DNA from: Cupriavidus sp. WGlv3 | Lineage (GTDB): Bacteria; Pseudomonadota; Gammaproteobacteria; Burkholderiales; Burkholderiaceae | Length of the DNA: 64,000 nt | NCBI RefSeq assembly: GCF_023952475.1 | Contig: NZ_JALHRX010000011.1 | Span: 175,150 to 239,149 of the forward strand | Direction: 5' to 3' | The notes under the pieces: model-generated | Database searches by the model: none | The model's input: only the letters and a program-made list of their open reading frames with translations | Told to the model about the DNA's origin: nothing | Shown: in pieces, positions 17,173-26,000 of the stretch | Layout: every line of letters starts with the position of its first letter | Numbering within the stretch: the first letter of the stretch is position 1 | Made by a program: the position numbers and the translations under genes

Positions 17173-18087
17173 ATGTCCGAGAAAGTCATAACCCACAGGA
17201 TGATCGAGGCGTTTCGCGCCGCCATCGCGCATGGCGGGATGAGTGCAGGCGCCGATGCGCTCGGCATGTCCCAGCCTTCGATGAGCCGCGTGATAGCCGA
17301 ATTGCAGAAGGCAGTCGGCTTCCCGCTCTTCCTGAAACACGGCCGCACGGTGAAGCCGACCGAGGAAGCCCTTGCGCTCATGACAAAGGTCCAGCAATCT
17401 TTTCTGGGGCTGGACGAGATCATGAGATTTTCTGACCAGTTGCGCAAGCAGAAGATGGGACGGCTCTCCATCGCGACCATCCCGTCGATCGGACACTCGA
17501 TCATGCCCGAGGCGATCGAGTACCTGCGAGGCAAATATCCGGATGTATTCATTACGCTCTCGGTGACGTCGTATGTCGAAGTCGCGCGTGCCGTACGCAA
17601 TCGCCAGGCAGACATCGGCTTCACGGCGGATATTCTCTCCCTCGGCGATCTCGAGACCGTTGCGGAGTTCAGTGCTGATTGCGTTTGCATCGGGACCCGC
17701 AAATGGCTGTCGCCAAGGGCGGCCGCCGTCGAGTTGAAGGACCTTGAGGGCAAGCCCTTCGTCGGCCAGACCGGCACGTTCCAGAAGCGCCTGGACGCCT
17801 TGCTGGCGACCACGGGGGTGCAACTGGACATCACCGTCGAGGCCTCGCTGTTCCACTCCATGAGCGAACTGGTGCTGCGTGGCATGGGCGTTTCGATCGT
17901 CGATCCCCTGACCGGGGTGCTCCATCGGCAGCGTGGCGGGGTGGTGCTACCGCTGAGGCCGACGCTGAGCTATACCTTCTATGCCACCGCCATGAGCGAT
18001 GCCCGACTTGGCAAGCCGGCCCGGGATCTGCTCCGATACCTGTCGACGGCGACGGAAAAGGCGCGGACCCATATCGAATCTGAATAG
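17173..18087 (+). CDS. LysR-family regulator, OccR/NocR-like
   Basis: A 304-residue LysR protein. Its N-terminal segment, 'RMIEAFRAAIAHGGMSAGADALGMSQPSMSRVIAELQKAVGF', resembles the opine-responsive OccR/NocR branch as I remember it (quoted here as one helix region, residues 9-50, with key residues SQPSMSR). The downstream genes encode an opine-oxidase-like enzyme, which strengthens the assignment. It lies on the same strand as its presumed targets, 82 bases before the Bug receptor gene, instead of being divergent. Confidence 0.85.
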   Translation: MSEKVITHRMIEAFRAAIAHGGMSAGADALGMSQPSMSRVIAELQKAVGFPLFLKHGRTVKPTEEALALMTKVQQSFLGLDEIMRFSDQLRKQKMGRLSIATIPSIGHSIMPEAIEYLRGKYPDVFITLSVTSYVEVARAVRNRQADIGFTADILSLGDLETVAEFSADCVCIGTRKWLSPRAAAVELKDLEGKPFVGQTGTFQKRLDALLATTGVQLDITVEASLFHSMSELVLRGMGVSIVDPLTGVLHRQRGGVVLPLRPTLSYTFYATAMSDARLGKPARDLLRYLSTATEKARTHIESE

Positions 18088-18169
18088 GTTGCTAACGCCG
18101 GCGCCATAGATTCAAGGGCCGCACCTTCATAACATCTCCATCATGATTTTTAAAAGAGGGGAGACTGTT

Positions 18170-19153
18170 GTGAAGTTATCTATCCTGGACATAGGCCGCG
18201 CCGCCGTCGGGCTGATGGCGACCTTTGCGGCGTGTACGGCCGTCGCGCAGGGCGACTACCCCAACCGGCCGGTGCGTTTTATTGTCAATGCGGCCGCCGG
18301 CGGCGCGGCGGATGTGACGGCGCGCATTCTCACCGCCGCCCTCAGCCAGCGCCTGGGCCAGCCCTTTGTGGTGGAGAACCGGCCCGGCGGCGCGGGCGTG
18401 ATCGGACTCGAGGTTATTGCCAAGGCAGAGCCGGACGGCTACACGATCGGGGGCGCAAACCTCTCTACCTTCGTCGTCGCCGCGCTTGCCGCCAAACGGC
18501 TGCCTTATCGCGCAATCCAGGACTTCACCCCGATTGCAAAGCAATGGACGCAGCCGAATCTTCTGGGCGTGACGCCTTCGCTTGCTGTCAATTCCGTCAG
18601 CGACCTGGTGACATACGCCAAGGGTCATCCCGGCGAGCTGTTCTACGGCTCTACCGGTACGGGAACGTCGCTGCACGTGGTGACCGAACTTTTCCGGACC
18701 AAGGCCGGCATACAGATCACGCACGTGCCCTACAAGAGCGCGCCCGCGGCGGAATCTGACCTGGCAGCCGGGCAGATCCAGTTGATGATCAGCAACTTCA
18801 CCTCCATGGAACCGCAGGTACGCGCCGGCCGTATTCGCGCGTTGGCCATCACAGGCCCCAACCGCTCGCCGTTGCTGCCGAATGTGCCAACCATCGCGGA
18901 AGCCGGATTTCCCGCCGTCGAAATGGTGACCTGGGGCGGGGTGGTCGGGCCGGCTCGCATGCCCGCCGCCATCGTCCAGAAGCTGAACGCCGAGATCAAC
19001 GCGATCCTGGCCGATCCGCGCATCGTAAAGCAGCACGAGAGCCTGGGCGCCACCGTTGCCCCCGGTACCCCCGCGCAGTTTGCCGACCTAATCAAGGCCG
19101 ATGCCGCCAAATGGGGCGCGGTCATCAAGGCCGGTCACATCAGCATTGATTGA
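18170..19153 (+). CDS. Bug/TctC family tripartite-tricarboxylate-type solute receptor
   Basis: A 327-residue periplasmic binding protein with a signal peptide ('VGLMATFAACTAVAQ' ending in Ala-x-Ala-like cleavage near residue 27), the Bug motif 'YPNRPVRFIVNAAAGGAADV' and 'GQPFVVENRPGGAGVIG'. I start it at GTG 18170, preceded by GAGGGGAG; the ATG at 18143 in frame would add nine residues that read as the ribosome-binding site. No TctA/TctB membrane genes are nearby, as is usual for these expanded receptors. Neighbours suggest an amino acid or opine ligand. Confidence 0.88.
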   Translation: MKLSILDIGRAAVGLMATFAACTAVAQGDYPNRPVRFIVNAAAGGAADVTARILTAALSQRLGQPFVVENRPGGAGVIGLEVIAKAEPDGYTIGGANLSTFVVAALAAKRLPYRAIQDFTPIAKQWTQPNLLGVTPSLAVNSVSDLVTYAKGHPGELFYGSTGTGTSLHVVTELFRTKAGIQITHVPYKSAPAAESDLAAGQIQLMISNFTSMEPQVRAGRIRALAITGPNRSPLLPNVPTIAEAGFPAVEMVTWGGVVGPARMPAAIVQKLNAEINAILADPRIVKQHESLGATVAPGTPAQFADLIKADAAKWGAVIKAGHISID

Positions 19154-19226
19154 AGCAACCACGCCGCCCGTCTCGCAAGAGAACGCATTGTGCCGGACTG
19201 AAGGATCGGGCGGCCGAAGGACAGAC

Positions 19227-20360
19227 ATGCGCAAGGAAGAAGTCATCGTTGTGGGGGGCGGCGTGGTGGGCGCGGCCATAGCCTTCGGGGCCGCGAAAGC
19301 CGGGGCGCCGGTCACGTTGCTCGACCAGGGCGACATCGCGAACCGCGCTTCGCGGGGAAATTTCGGGCTGGTATGGCTCCAGAGCAAAGGCGACGGGTTT
19401 CCCCGCTATGCGCGCTGGTCCCGGGATGCCATCGATCATTGGCAACCGCTCGCGGCCGAGCTGCTGTCCCTCACCGGGGTCGACGTCGATCTGCAACAGG
19501 CGGGCGGCTTCTGGATAGGGTTCAGCGAGACCGAAATGCGCGCTCGCGAGACGCTGCTGGAGCGTCTCAGGCACACGGGTGCGGGCGTGCCCTACCGGAT
19601 GATGGAGCATGCCGAGCTGAAGACCCATCTCCCCGCCATCGGACCGAAGGTGGCTGGCGGCAGCTGGTGTCCGCTGGACGGGCATGTCAATCCGCTCAAG
19701 CTGCTGCACGCCTTGCACGCGGGTCTGAAAGCGCTGGGGGCACAGGTGTTTTCGGGGGTGGATGTGACTGCCGTGCGCCATCGGGCCAACGGCGGCTTCG
19801 TCGTGGCAGGTTCGGACAACCGGAGCTGGAGCGGCGACCGGCTCGTGCTGGCGGCCGGACTCGGCAACAAGCAGCTTGCACCGCAGGTGGGGCTGCACGC
19901 GCCGGTCGAGCCAAACCGCGGCCAGGTCCTGATCACCGAGCGGCTCAGGCCGTTCTTGCCCTATCCGACCAACAAGGCGCGGCAGACGGCGGAAGGGACG
20001 GTGCAGCTTGGCTATTCCGTCGAGGATGTTGGCTTCGATGATGGCACCACCGTATCCGCCATCGAGTGGATCGCACGGCGTGCCGTGGACACCTTCCCGC
20101 TGCTTGCCAACGTGCGCCTGGTCCGCGCCTGGGGCGCGCTGCGCGTGATGACGCCGGACGGACACCCGATCTACCAGGAATCCCGGTCATGTCCGGGCGC
20201 ATTCGTCGCGGCCAGCCACAGTGGCGTGACGCTTGCGGGCACGCATGCCTATGTCGTCGGGCCATGGATTTCGGGACTTGGACCCGCACCGGACGATATC
20301 GAAGAATTCGCCGGGGATCGTTACCTCGACCCCACCAGGAGCTTTGCCAATGCCCACTAA
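19227..20360 (+). CDS. FAD-dependent D-amino-acid-oxidase-type dehydrogenase subunit (opine/hydroxyproline oxidase beta-like)
   Basis: A 377-residue DAO-family flavoprotein: 'EVIVVGGGVVGAAIAFGAAKAG' at the N-terminus, 'LDQGDIANRASRGNFGLVW' and a C-terminal 'AASHSGVTLAGTHAYVVGPW' segment. It matches the OoxB/HcnC type, the catalytic subunit that oxidises a secondary amine or amino acid in heteromeric dehydrogenases. The start follows GAAGGACAG. It overlaps by 11 bases the next gene, which encodes the [2Fe-2S] subunit. Together with the next two genes it forms a three-component enzyme. Confidence 0.85.
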   Translation: MRKEEVIVVGGGVVGAAIAFGAAKAGAPVTLLDQGDIANRASRGNFGLVWLQSKGDGFPRYARWSRDAIDHWQPLAAELLSLTGVDVDLQQAGGFWIGFSETEMRARETLLERLRHTGAGVPYRMMEHAELKTHLPAIGPKVAGGSWCPLDGHVNPLKLLHALHAGLKALGAQVFSGVDVTAVRHRANGGFVVAGSDNRSWSGDRLVLAAGLGNKQLAPQVGLHAPVEPNRGQVLITERLRPFLPYPTNKARQTAEGTVQLGYSVEDVGFDDGTTVSAIEWIARRAVDTFPLLANVRLVRAWGALRVMTPDGHPIYQESRSCPGAFVAASHSGVTLAGTHAYVVGPWISGLGPAPDDIEEFAGDRYLDPTRSFANAH

Positions 20361-20697
20361 AGACCACGCCGCCGGTGCACCGCTGTTCATGGCGGTCGAG
20401 ACCGATCGATCGTCCACCGTCACCCTGACGTTCGAAGGCCAGCCGCTGAGGGCGCCAGCCGGTGCCACCGTTGCCGCGGCGCTGCTGCTGAACGGCGTGA
20501 CGCCGTTCCGCACCACACCGGTGACATCCGCCCCGCGTGCGCCGTATTGCATGATGGGCGTCTGCTTCGAGTGTCTGGTCGAGATCGACGGAAAGCCCAG
20601 CCGCCAGGCCTGCCTGACCGCGGTCCGGGACGGCATGGTCATCAAGCGCCAGCAAGGTGCCTCGGCAATTGCTATCGAGGAAGAGGTTGAAGCATGA
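20350..20697 (+). CDS. [2Fe-2S] ferredoxin-like subunit of the amino-acid dehydrogenase
   Basis: A 115-residue protein with a plant-ferredoxin-like cluster site: Cys67-x4-Cys72-x2-Cys75 and a fourth cysteine at 88, in 'APYCMMGVCFECLVEIDGKP'. This is the HcnA or gamma-subunit type that passes electrons between the two flavin subunits. Its start overlaps the upstream gene and its stop overlaps the next gene in ATGA, so all three subunits are translationally coupled. I chose the internal ATG because the longer frame has no family likeness. Confidence 0.87.
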   Translation: MPTKDHAAGAPLFMAVETDRSSTVTLTFEGQPLRAPAGATVAAALLLNGVTPFRTTPVTSAPRAPYCMMGVCFECLVEIDGKPSRQACLTAVRDGMVIKRQQGASAIAIEEEVEA

Positions 20698-22070
20698 ACG
20701 GTGCAGTGTTCGATGTGGTCGTGGTTGGCGCGGGCCCGGCTGGGCTATCCGCAGCGATCGAAGCGCGGCAGTGGGGGCTGAGCGTCGCCGTGCTGGATGA
20801 ACAGCCGACGGCTGGCGGGCAGATCTATCGGAATGTCGACGCGGCAAGCCCGACGCTGCGCGCGGTCCTTGGCGATGACTATGTTGCCGGCGCGGCGCTG
20901 ACAAAGGCCTTCGCCGCATCCGGGGCGCGGCATATCGCTGGGGCCTCCGTGTGGAACGTCGGCCGGGACCGGAAGGTCAGCTACCTGCAGGACGGTGCCA
21001 GCCAGGCCGTCGAGGGCAGGTCCATCGTGCTGGCCAGCGGGGCCATGGAACGTCCCTTCCCCGTGCCAGGCTGGACGCTGCCCGGCGTGATGGGCGCCGG
21101 GGCGGCGCAGATCCTGATCAAGAGCGCGGCAGCGCTGCCGCGGCAGCCGGCGGTCCTGGCAGGGTGCGGGCCGCTGCTGTATCTGCTGGCCGTGCAATAT
21201 CTGCGCGCGGGCATCGAGCTCAAGGCCGTCGTGCACACCACGCAGCGCGCTGACTATCTGCGCGCGGTGCCCCATCTGCCGGCGGCTTTGCGCGGTTGGC
21301 GGGACCTGCGCAAGGGCATGGACATGTTCAGGCAACTGCGGCGCCATCGCGTCCCGGTGTATGCGGGGGCGCAAGCCCTCGCCATCCAGGGCGAAGCTTG
21401 TGCCGAAGCCCTGTGCTTCACGCACCGGGGCGTCGAGCGTCGTATCGACACCTCGCTGGTACTGCTCCACCAGGGTGTCGTGCCCAATACCCAGATCAGC
21501 TGGGCGCTGCGGGCCAGGCACAACTGGAGCGATGCCCAGCTGTGCTGGATTCCGGAGACGGACGAGTATGGCGAGATTGAAGACACGCGCATCTATATCG
21601 CGGGTGACAGCAGAGGCATTGTCGGTGCCAGGGCATCCGCGGTGCAGGGAAGGCTGGCCGCGTTGTCGATTGCTTCCAGGTTGCAGCGACCCGGCGTGGG
21701 CGAGCGGCGGGTGAGAGAGTCATCGATGCGTGCCGAGCTGCAAAGACATTTGCGCATCCGCCCCTTCCTGGATGCGCTGTACCGCCCCAGCGACTCGCAT
21801 CGCATGCCCGCGGATGACGCGGTCATTGTCTGCCGCTGCGAGGAAGTGACGGCGGGGACCGTCAGGAAGTATGTCGAGGTGGGTTGCCATGGCCCCAACC
21901 AGGCCAAGGCGTTTGGACGCTGCGGAATGGGTCCGTGCCAGGGGCGCCTCTGCGGCCTGACCGTGACCGAACTGATCGCGCAGGGACGCGGCGTGGCGCC
22001 ACAGGAAGTGGGCTATTACCGCATCCGCCCACCCATCAAGCCCGTCACGCTGGGCGAGCTGGCGGGATAG
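20694..22070 (+). CDS. NAD(P)/FAD-dependent oxidoreductase with BFD-type cluster domain (OoxA/HcnB-like alpha subunit)
   Basis: A 458-residue flavoprotein with two dinucleotide folds ('VVVVGAGPAGLSAAIEARQW' at the start and 'PAVLAGCGPLLYLLAVQYL' near residue 155), 'ASGAMERPFPVPGWTLPGVM', and a C-terminal BFD-like [2Fe-2S] domain with 'VIVCRCEEV' and 'GRCGMGPCQGRLCG'. This layout is that of the alpha subunit of opine oxidase, HcnB and D-hydroxyproline dehydrogenase. With the DAO and ferredoxin subunits it should form a membrane-linked or soluble heterotrimer oxidising an N-alkyl or D-amino acid to an imine. Confidence 0.87.
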   Translation: MNGAVFDVVVVGAGPAGLSAAIEARQWGLSVAVLDEQPTAGGQIYRNVDAASPTLRAVLGDDYVAGAALTKAFAASGARHIAGASVWNVGRDRKVSYLQDGASQAVEGRSIVLASGAMERPFPVPGWTLPGVMGAGAAQILIKSAAALPRQPAVLAGCGPLLYLLAVQYLRAGIELKAVVHTTQRADYLRAVPHLPAALRGWRDLRKGMDMFRQLRRHRVPVYAGAQALAIQGEACAEALCFTHRGVERRIDTSLVLLHQGVVPNTQISWALRARHNWSDAQLCWIPETDEYGEIEDTRIYIAGDSRGIVGARASAVQGRLAALSIASRLQRPGVGERRVRESSMRAELQRHLRIRPFLDALYRPSDSHRMPADDAVIVCRCEEVTAGTVRKYVEVGCHGPNQAKAFGRCGMGPCQGRLCGLTVTELIAQGRGVAPQEVGYYRIRPPIKPVTLGELAG

Positions 22071-22155
22071 CACCGCGGCCTGGCCGGGGCCATGGCATCG
22101 CCCCGCCGGCACACCGGTTCTGCATGACTATCAACAGCCTGAACCAGGAGGACCT

Positions 22156-22515
22156 ATGGCTGAAATCCGGCGAATCGCTACGGACCAACGACGTAGCCGC
22201 GCGGTGGTGTACAACGGCATGGTATTCGTGGGCGGCCAGACGGCCGATGACCGCAGCCAGGACATTCGGGGCCAGACCCGGCAGACGCTTGCCAAGATCG
22301 AGAAGTTCCTCGCCGACGCTGGCACCGACAAGCGACGCCTGCTGACCGCACAGATCTGGCTGAAGAACCTCGAGCGGGATTTCGAAGGCATGAACGAGAT
22401 CTGGGACGCATGGACGGCGCCGAACGCCGCGTCTACGCGAGCGACCGCGCAGTGCGAACTGGGGCATCCGGACATTCTGGTGGAGATCATTGTCACCGCC
22501 GCTACGGCGGACTGA
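22156..22515 (+). CDS. RidA/YjgF family protein (enamine/imine deaminase-like)
   Basis: A 119-residue RidA-family protein: 'MVFVGGQTADDRSQDIRGQTRQTLAKIEKFL' region (residues 22-52) and the C-terminal 'STRATAQCELGHPDILVEII', in which Arg stands at the position of the catalytic arginine of RidA. RidA hydrolyses reactive imine/enamine intermediates from amino-acid oxidation or dehydration. It lies 85 bases after the three-component dehydrogenase, whose product should be an imine, so it probably clears that product. Confidence 0.88.
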   Translation: MAEIRRIATDQRRSRAVVYNGMVFVGGQTADDRSQDIRGQTRQTLAKIEKFLADAGTDKRRLLTAQIWLKNLERDFEGMNEIWDAWTAPNAASTRATAQCELGHPDILVEIIVTAATAD

Positions 22516-22575
22516 CGTGTTGGCGAGAGCGCTCTTGTCGCGAAGCCCTGAGCGCTCCGCATCGCCATTTCCGGC

Positions 22576-22593
22576 GAGCACGCCACGGTGCTC
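22576..22593. terminator. Possible hairpin between convergent RidA and porin genes
   Basis: GAGCAC and GTGCTC form a 6-bp stem with a 6-base loop in the 108-base convergent gap. No T-tract follows. It is a weak terminator candidate. Confidence 0.3.
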
Positions 22594-22623
22594 CCGCCCG
22601 TCCGCCTGGGTCGGTGCCATGCA

Positions 22624-23646
22624 TCAAAACCTGTGCCGAATCCCCAGGCCAACGCTGTTGCCGGTGGCCAATCCGCTGACCTTGTCGTACATGTAGTTAA
22701 CGTAGACATCCGTGCGCCGGGACAGGTAATAGTCGTAGCCGATGGCAGCCGTGTTCCTGCGCTGGACCTGTGCCTCGCCAAGGCGGCGCGACGTGTGTGC
22801 CCACGCGACCAGCACATTGCCCGCACCAACCGGTGTCGACGCGCTGAGGGCAAAGGTATGGTCGCGCAGGGCGTTGTTGCTGCTGGCGTACTGGTACTGC
22901 GCGAACAACCTGGTCACGGTGAAGTCATAGGAGATGCCGCCCTGGACCGCCTTCTGGGTCGTCGCGCCGTTGTTGAGCAAGGGCGCGATGGCCACGTACT
23001 GCGCCGCTAGCGTGGCGCCGAACTTGCCGCCCGCGTACGTCAGGTTGGCGCCGTAGTTGGCTTGCCCGGCGTGGCCCGGCGCTTCGCCGAGTGCGTAGAT
23101 GACATTGCCGGTGAAGCCGCCCAGCGACGGGGTGGTGACCAGCACCGAGTTGCTCCATGCCGTGTCGCCCTGGATCGAGGGCCTGCCCAGTCCCGAAGCA
23201 ATGAAGGTATGCAGCATCATCGGCGAGAAGGTGAACGAATCGCGGAAGGCGTTGAAGCTCAGGGTCGAAACGAAATAGGGGTTGGCATTGCGCCCCAGCG
23301 CGATCTTGCCGGGCCTGCCGTCCATGCCCACATACGCGCCCCGCGCAAACAGCGGATCGCCGTTGAAGCGGCCCGAGGCGCCCTGGTCCACCCGCAGATA
23401 GCTTTCGAGGGCGAAGAAGACGCCCACGCCGCCGCCCAGATCCTCGCGGCCGCGCAAGCCGAAGTAGGAGGTGGTCATGCCGCCGTTCTGGATGGCTGCG
23501 GTGTGGGCCGGGGCGCCGCTGGGCTTGAGCGAGCCGGCGAATACGTCGGTCAGTCCATACAATGTCACTGCGCCTTGCGCCTGCGCGCCAAAAATCTGGC
23601 ACGCGAGCACCCCTGCCGCCGCGGCGGCATATCGATTGCTTCGCAT
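22624..23646 (-). CDS. Gram-negative trimeric porin
   Basis: A 340-residue outer-membrane porin with a cleavable signal ('AAAAGVLACQIFGAQAQG'), the start of the first strand 'AVTLYGLTDVFAGSLK', the 'YFGLRGREDLGGGVGVFFALES' pattern and a C-terminal phenylalanine in 'GIRHRF' needed for barrel assembly. It ends the minus-strand operon permease-LysR-porin (16-base gaps). It resembles the porin at 34407 in the same island. The two probably admit the purine substrate across the outer membrane. Confidence 0.9.
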   Translation of the reverse strand: MRSNRYAAAAAGVLACQIFGAQAQGAVTLYGLTDVFAGSLKPSGAPAHTAAIQNGGMTTSYFGLRGREDLGGGVGVFFALESYLRVDQGASGRFNGDPLFARGAYVGMDGRPGKIALGRNANPYFVSTLSFNAFRDSFTFSPMMLHTFIASGLGRPSIQGDTAWSNSVLVTTPSLGGFTGNVIYALGEAPGHAGQANYGANLTYAGGKFGATLAAQYVAIAPLLNNGATTQKAVQGGISYDFTVTRLFAQYQYASSNNALRDHTFALSASTPVGAGNVLVAWAHTSRRLGEAQVQRRNTAAIGYDYYLSRRTDVYVNYMYDKVSGLATGNSVGLGIRHRF

Positions 23647-23662
23647 GTTGTCTCCGGTTTGG

Positions 23663-24646
23663 TTAGGTGACCGTTGGGGTCATGGGTGCGGCACGGGCAG
23701 GCCCTGGTGGGCTTTGCTGAAAGCCGACAATGGCTTCCGCGACGGCCTCCCGCAACAGACGGCATGCGACCGAGCGGTGCGTCCGGTCATGCCACAGCAG
23801 GTAGAAGCGCATGGGCGGGAAGGGCAGTGGTGGCGCGACCACCGCCAACGGCAGCGCTGCCGCATGCGCTTGCGCGAAGCGGCGGCTGGTGGTGAAGATC
23901 AGGTCCGACTGCGTCAGCAGGTCCGGCACGTTGTTGAAATAGGGCAGCACCACCTTGACATGGCGACGCAGCCCCAGTTGTGCCAGGTAGGCGTCGATTA
24001 CGCCGAGCTGGTTCACGTTGAACGGCAGCAGGCCCAGGTGGTCGCAGGCCAGGTAGTCCGCCTGCGTGAACTCGGGCCGCTTCAGGATCGGGTGCCCCTG
24101 CCGCATCAGGCACACGATCTCGTCCTCGAACAGCGGCAGCAGGTGCAGGTGCTCCGGTGGCGTGCCCCAGTTGCCGACCACCAGGTCCAGCGCGCCGGAT
24201 TCGAGCGCTTCCAGGTAATCGAAATCCATGGTCAGCGAATGCACTTCCACCGAGGCGCCTGGCATGCTGCGCAGGATCCTTGCAATCACCGTTGGGATGA
24301 AGCGCGAGCTGACATAGTCGAGCGAGCCCAGGTGAAAGGTCCGGTTGATCTGTGCGGGCCCTGACACCGGAAGCGGCACGCACAGCGCATCCAGCTCCTC
24401 CAGCGCACCCTGCATGCGCTCATAGAGCGAGGCCATGCGCTCGGTCGGCACCATGCAGTTGCGGCCGCGCACAAAGAGCGGGTCGTCGAAGATGTTGCGC
24501 AGCCTGGACAGGCCGGCACTGACCGTCGATTGCGGCAGATTGAGCCGGCCGGCAGCGCGGGATACGCTCTTTTCTTCCATGACAGCCACCAGCAGGCGGA
24601 GCAGGAATCCATCGAGTTGGTCGCTCGGATGCTTCATCGGTGTCAA
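23663..24646 (-). CDS. LysR-family regulator, NahR/LinR-like
   Basis: A 327-residue LysR protein with HTH 'SVSRAAGRLNLPQSTVSAGLSRLRNIFDDPLFVRG', residues about 27-61, of the NahR/NodD branch that responds to aromatic or heterocyclic inducers. It lies between the purine permease and the porin genes in one minus-strand unit, 16 bases from each. It is the best candidate regulator for the divergent oxygenase operon starting at 26433, whose promoter region carries a 7-bp dyad. Confidence 0.88.
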   Translation of the reverse strand: MTPMKHPSDQLDGFLLRLLVAVMEEKSVSRAAGRLNLPQSTVSAGLSRLRNIFDDPLFVRGRNCMVPTERMASLYERMQGALEELDALCVPLPVSGPAQINRTFHLGSLDYVSSRFIPTVIARILRSMPGASVEVHSLTMDFDYLEALESGALDLVVGNWGTPPEHLHLLPLFEDEIVCLMRQGHPILKRPEFTQADYLACDHLGLLPFNVNQLGVIDAYLAQLGLRRHVKVVLPYFNNVPDLLTQSDLIFTTSRRFAQAHAAALPLAVVAPPLPFPPMRFYLLWHDRTHRSVACRLLREAVAEAIVGFQQSPPGPARAAPMTPTVT

Positions 24647-24662
24647 CCCAGATGTTGGTCGC

Positions 24663-26000
24663 TCAGACTACCAGTGCGGCCTGCTCCGCGCCTTTCCTGG
24701 ACTTGCGATTGAACACCGCATTCAGCACGATGGCGGTCAGGCACCCGGTCGTAATGCCGCTGTGCAGGAAGATTCGCAGCGTGCCGTCGACGTGCTCGTA
24801 GAAGTTCGGCACCGCCACCGTTATCAGGCCGATGCCCAGGCTGGCGGCAATCACGATGGTGTTGTTGCCGTCGGTCAGGTCCACCTTGGCCAGGATGCGC
24901 AGGCCCGTGGTCGCGATCATGCTGAACATGACCAGCCCGGCTCCGCCGAGCACCGCCAGCGGCATCGACGCGAACACCGCCGCCAGCTTCGGGAACAGTC
25001 CCAGGGCCAGCAACAGCACGCCGGTGGTTGCCACCACCCAGCGGCTGCGCACGCCCGACATCGCCACCAGGCCCACGTTGGCGTTGTAGGCGCAATAGGG
25101 GAAGGTATTCAGCAACCCGCCGATCACGGTCGAGAAGCCATCGGCGCGCAAGCCGCGCGCGATCGCGTGGTCGTCGATCTCCTTGCCGACCATTTCGCCC
25201 ACGGCGAAGAAGTCCGCGGTGACTTCGGTCAGGATCACCAGCATCGCCACGCACATCAACACCACCGAAACCGGGTCGAACACGGGCATGCCGAAAGCAA
25301 GCGGGCGGATCACCCCCAGCCATGGCTCATTGCCGAGGCTGGAGAAGTCTGCCTTGCCGATGGCCATGGCAAGTCCTGTTCCGGTCAGCAGGCCGATCAG
25401 CACCGCGGCGTTGCGCAGCAGGCCGCGCCCGAAGCCGAACACCAGCAGCACCGTGGCCAGTGATACGCCGGCCAGCATCAGGTTGACCGGCGAGCCGAAG
25501 TCGGGGGCCTTGGGCGAGCCGCCGGCGGACCAGCGCACCGCCACCGGCAGCAGCGACAGGCCGATCAGCAGGATCGTCGTTCCCATCACCACCGGCGGGA
25601 AGAAGCGCCTGACCCGGCCGAAGAAGGGAGCAACCAGCATGCAGAAGATGCCGGCGGCGATGGTGGCGCCGTAGACCGCCGGCATGCCGTGTTCCTTGCC
25701 GATCAGGATCATCGGCGTCACCGCGACAAAACTGCAGCCCTGGATCAGCGGCAGGCGGATGCCGAACTTCCAGAAGCCGACCGACTGGATCAGCGTGGCA
25801 ATCCCACAGGCAAACAGATCGGCATTGATCAGCATCACCAGCTGATCGTGGGACAGCCCGATGGCGTTGCCGACCACGATCGGGATGGAAACCGCCGCGG
25901 CATACATGACCAGCAGGTGCTGTAGCGCCAGGACCAGGTTCTTGCCGGGCGGCAGCCAGGCGTCGACCGGATGGACCCGGTCGGCTTGGGGGGCGTTCAT
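24663..26000 (-). CDS. NCS2 (uracil/xanthine) permease
   Basis: A 445-residue transporter of the nucleobase:cation symporter-2 family. It has the N-terminal 'LALQHLLVMYAAAVSIPIVVG' (the QH pair is an NCS2 mark), 'PLIQGCSFVAVTPM', the conserved 'LNTFPYCAYNANVGLVAMSGVRSRWVV' region near residue 270-300 (motif FPYxxYxxNVG) and about fourteen membrane segments. Family members carry xanthine, urate or uracil. GGAG precedes the ATG. It is first gene of the minus-strand unit and divergent from the oxygenase operon; a second NCS2 gene lies at 32904. Confidence 0.9.
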   Translation of the reverse strand: MNAPQADRVHPVDAWLPPGKNLVLALQHLLVMYAAAVSIPIVVGNAIGLSHDQLVMLINADLFACGIATLIQSVGFWKFGIRLPLIQGCSFVAVTPMILIGKEHGMPAVYGATIAAGIFCMLVAPFFGRVRRFFPPVVMGTTILLIGLSLLPVAVRWSAGGSPKAPDFGSPVNLMLAGVSLATVLLVFGFGRGLLRNAAVLIGLLTGTGLAMAIGKADFSSLGNEPWLGVIRPLAFGMPVFDPVSVVLMCVAMLVILTEVTADFFAVGEMVGKEIDDHAIARGLRADGFSTVIGGLLNTFPYCAYNANVGLVAMSGVRSRWVVATTGVLLLALGLFPKLAAVFASMPLAVLGGAGLVMFSMIATTGLRILAKVDLTDGNNTIVIAASLGIGLITVAVPNFYEHVDGTLRIFLHSGITTGCLTAIVLNAVFNRKSRKGAEQAALVV

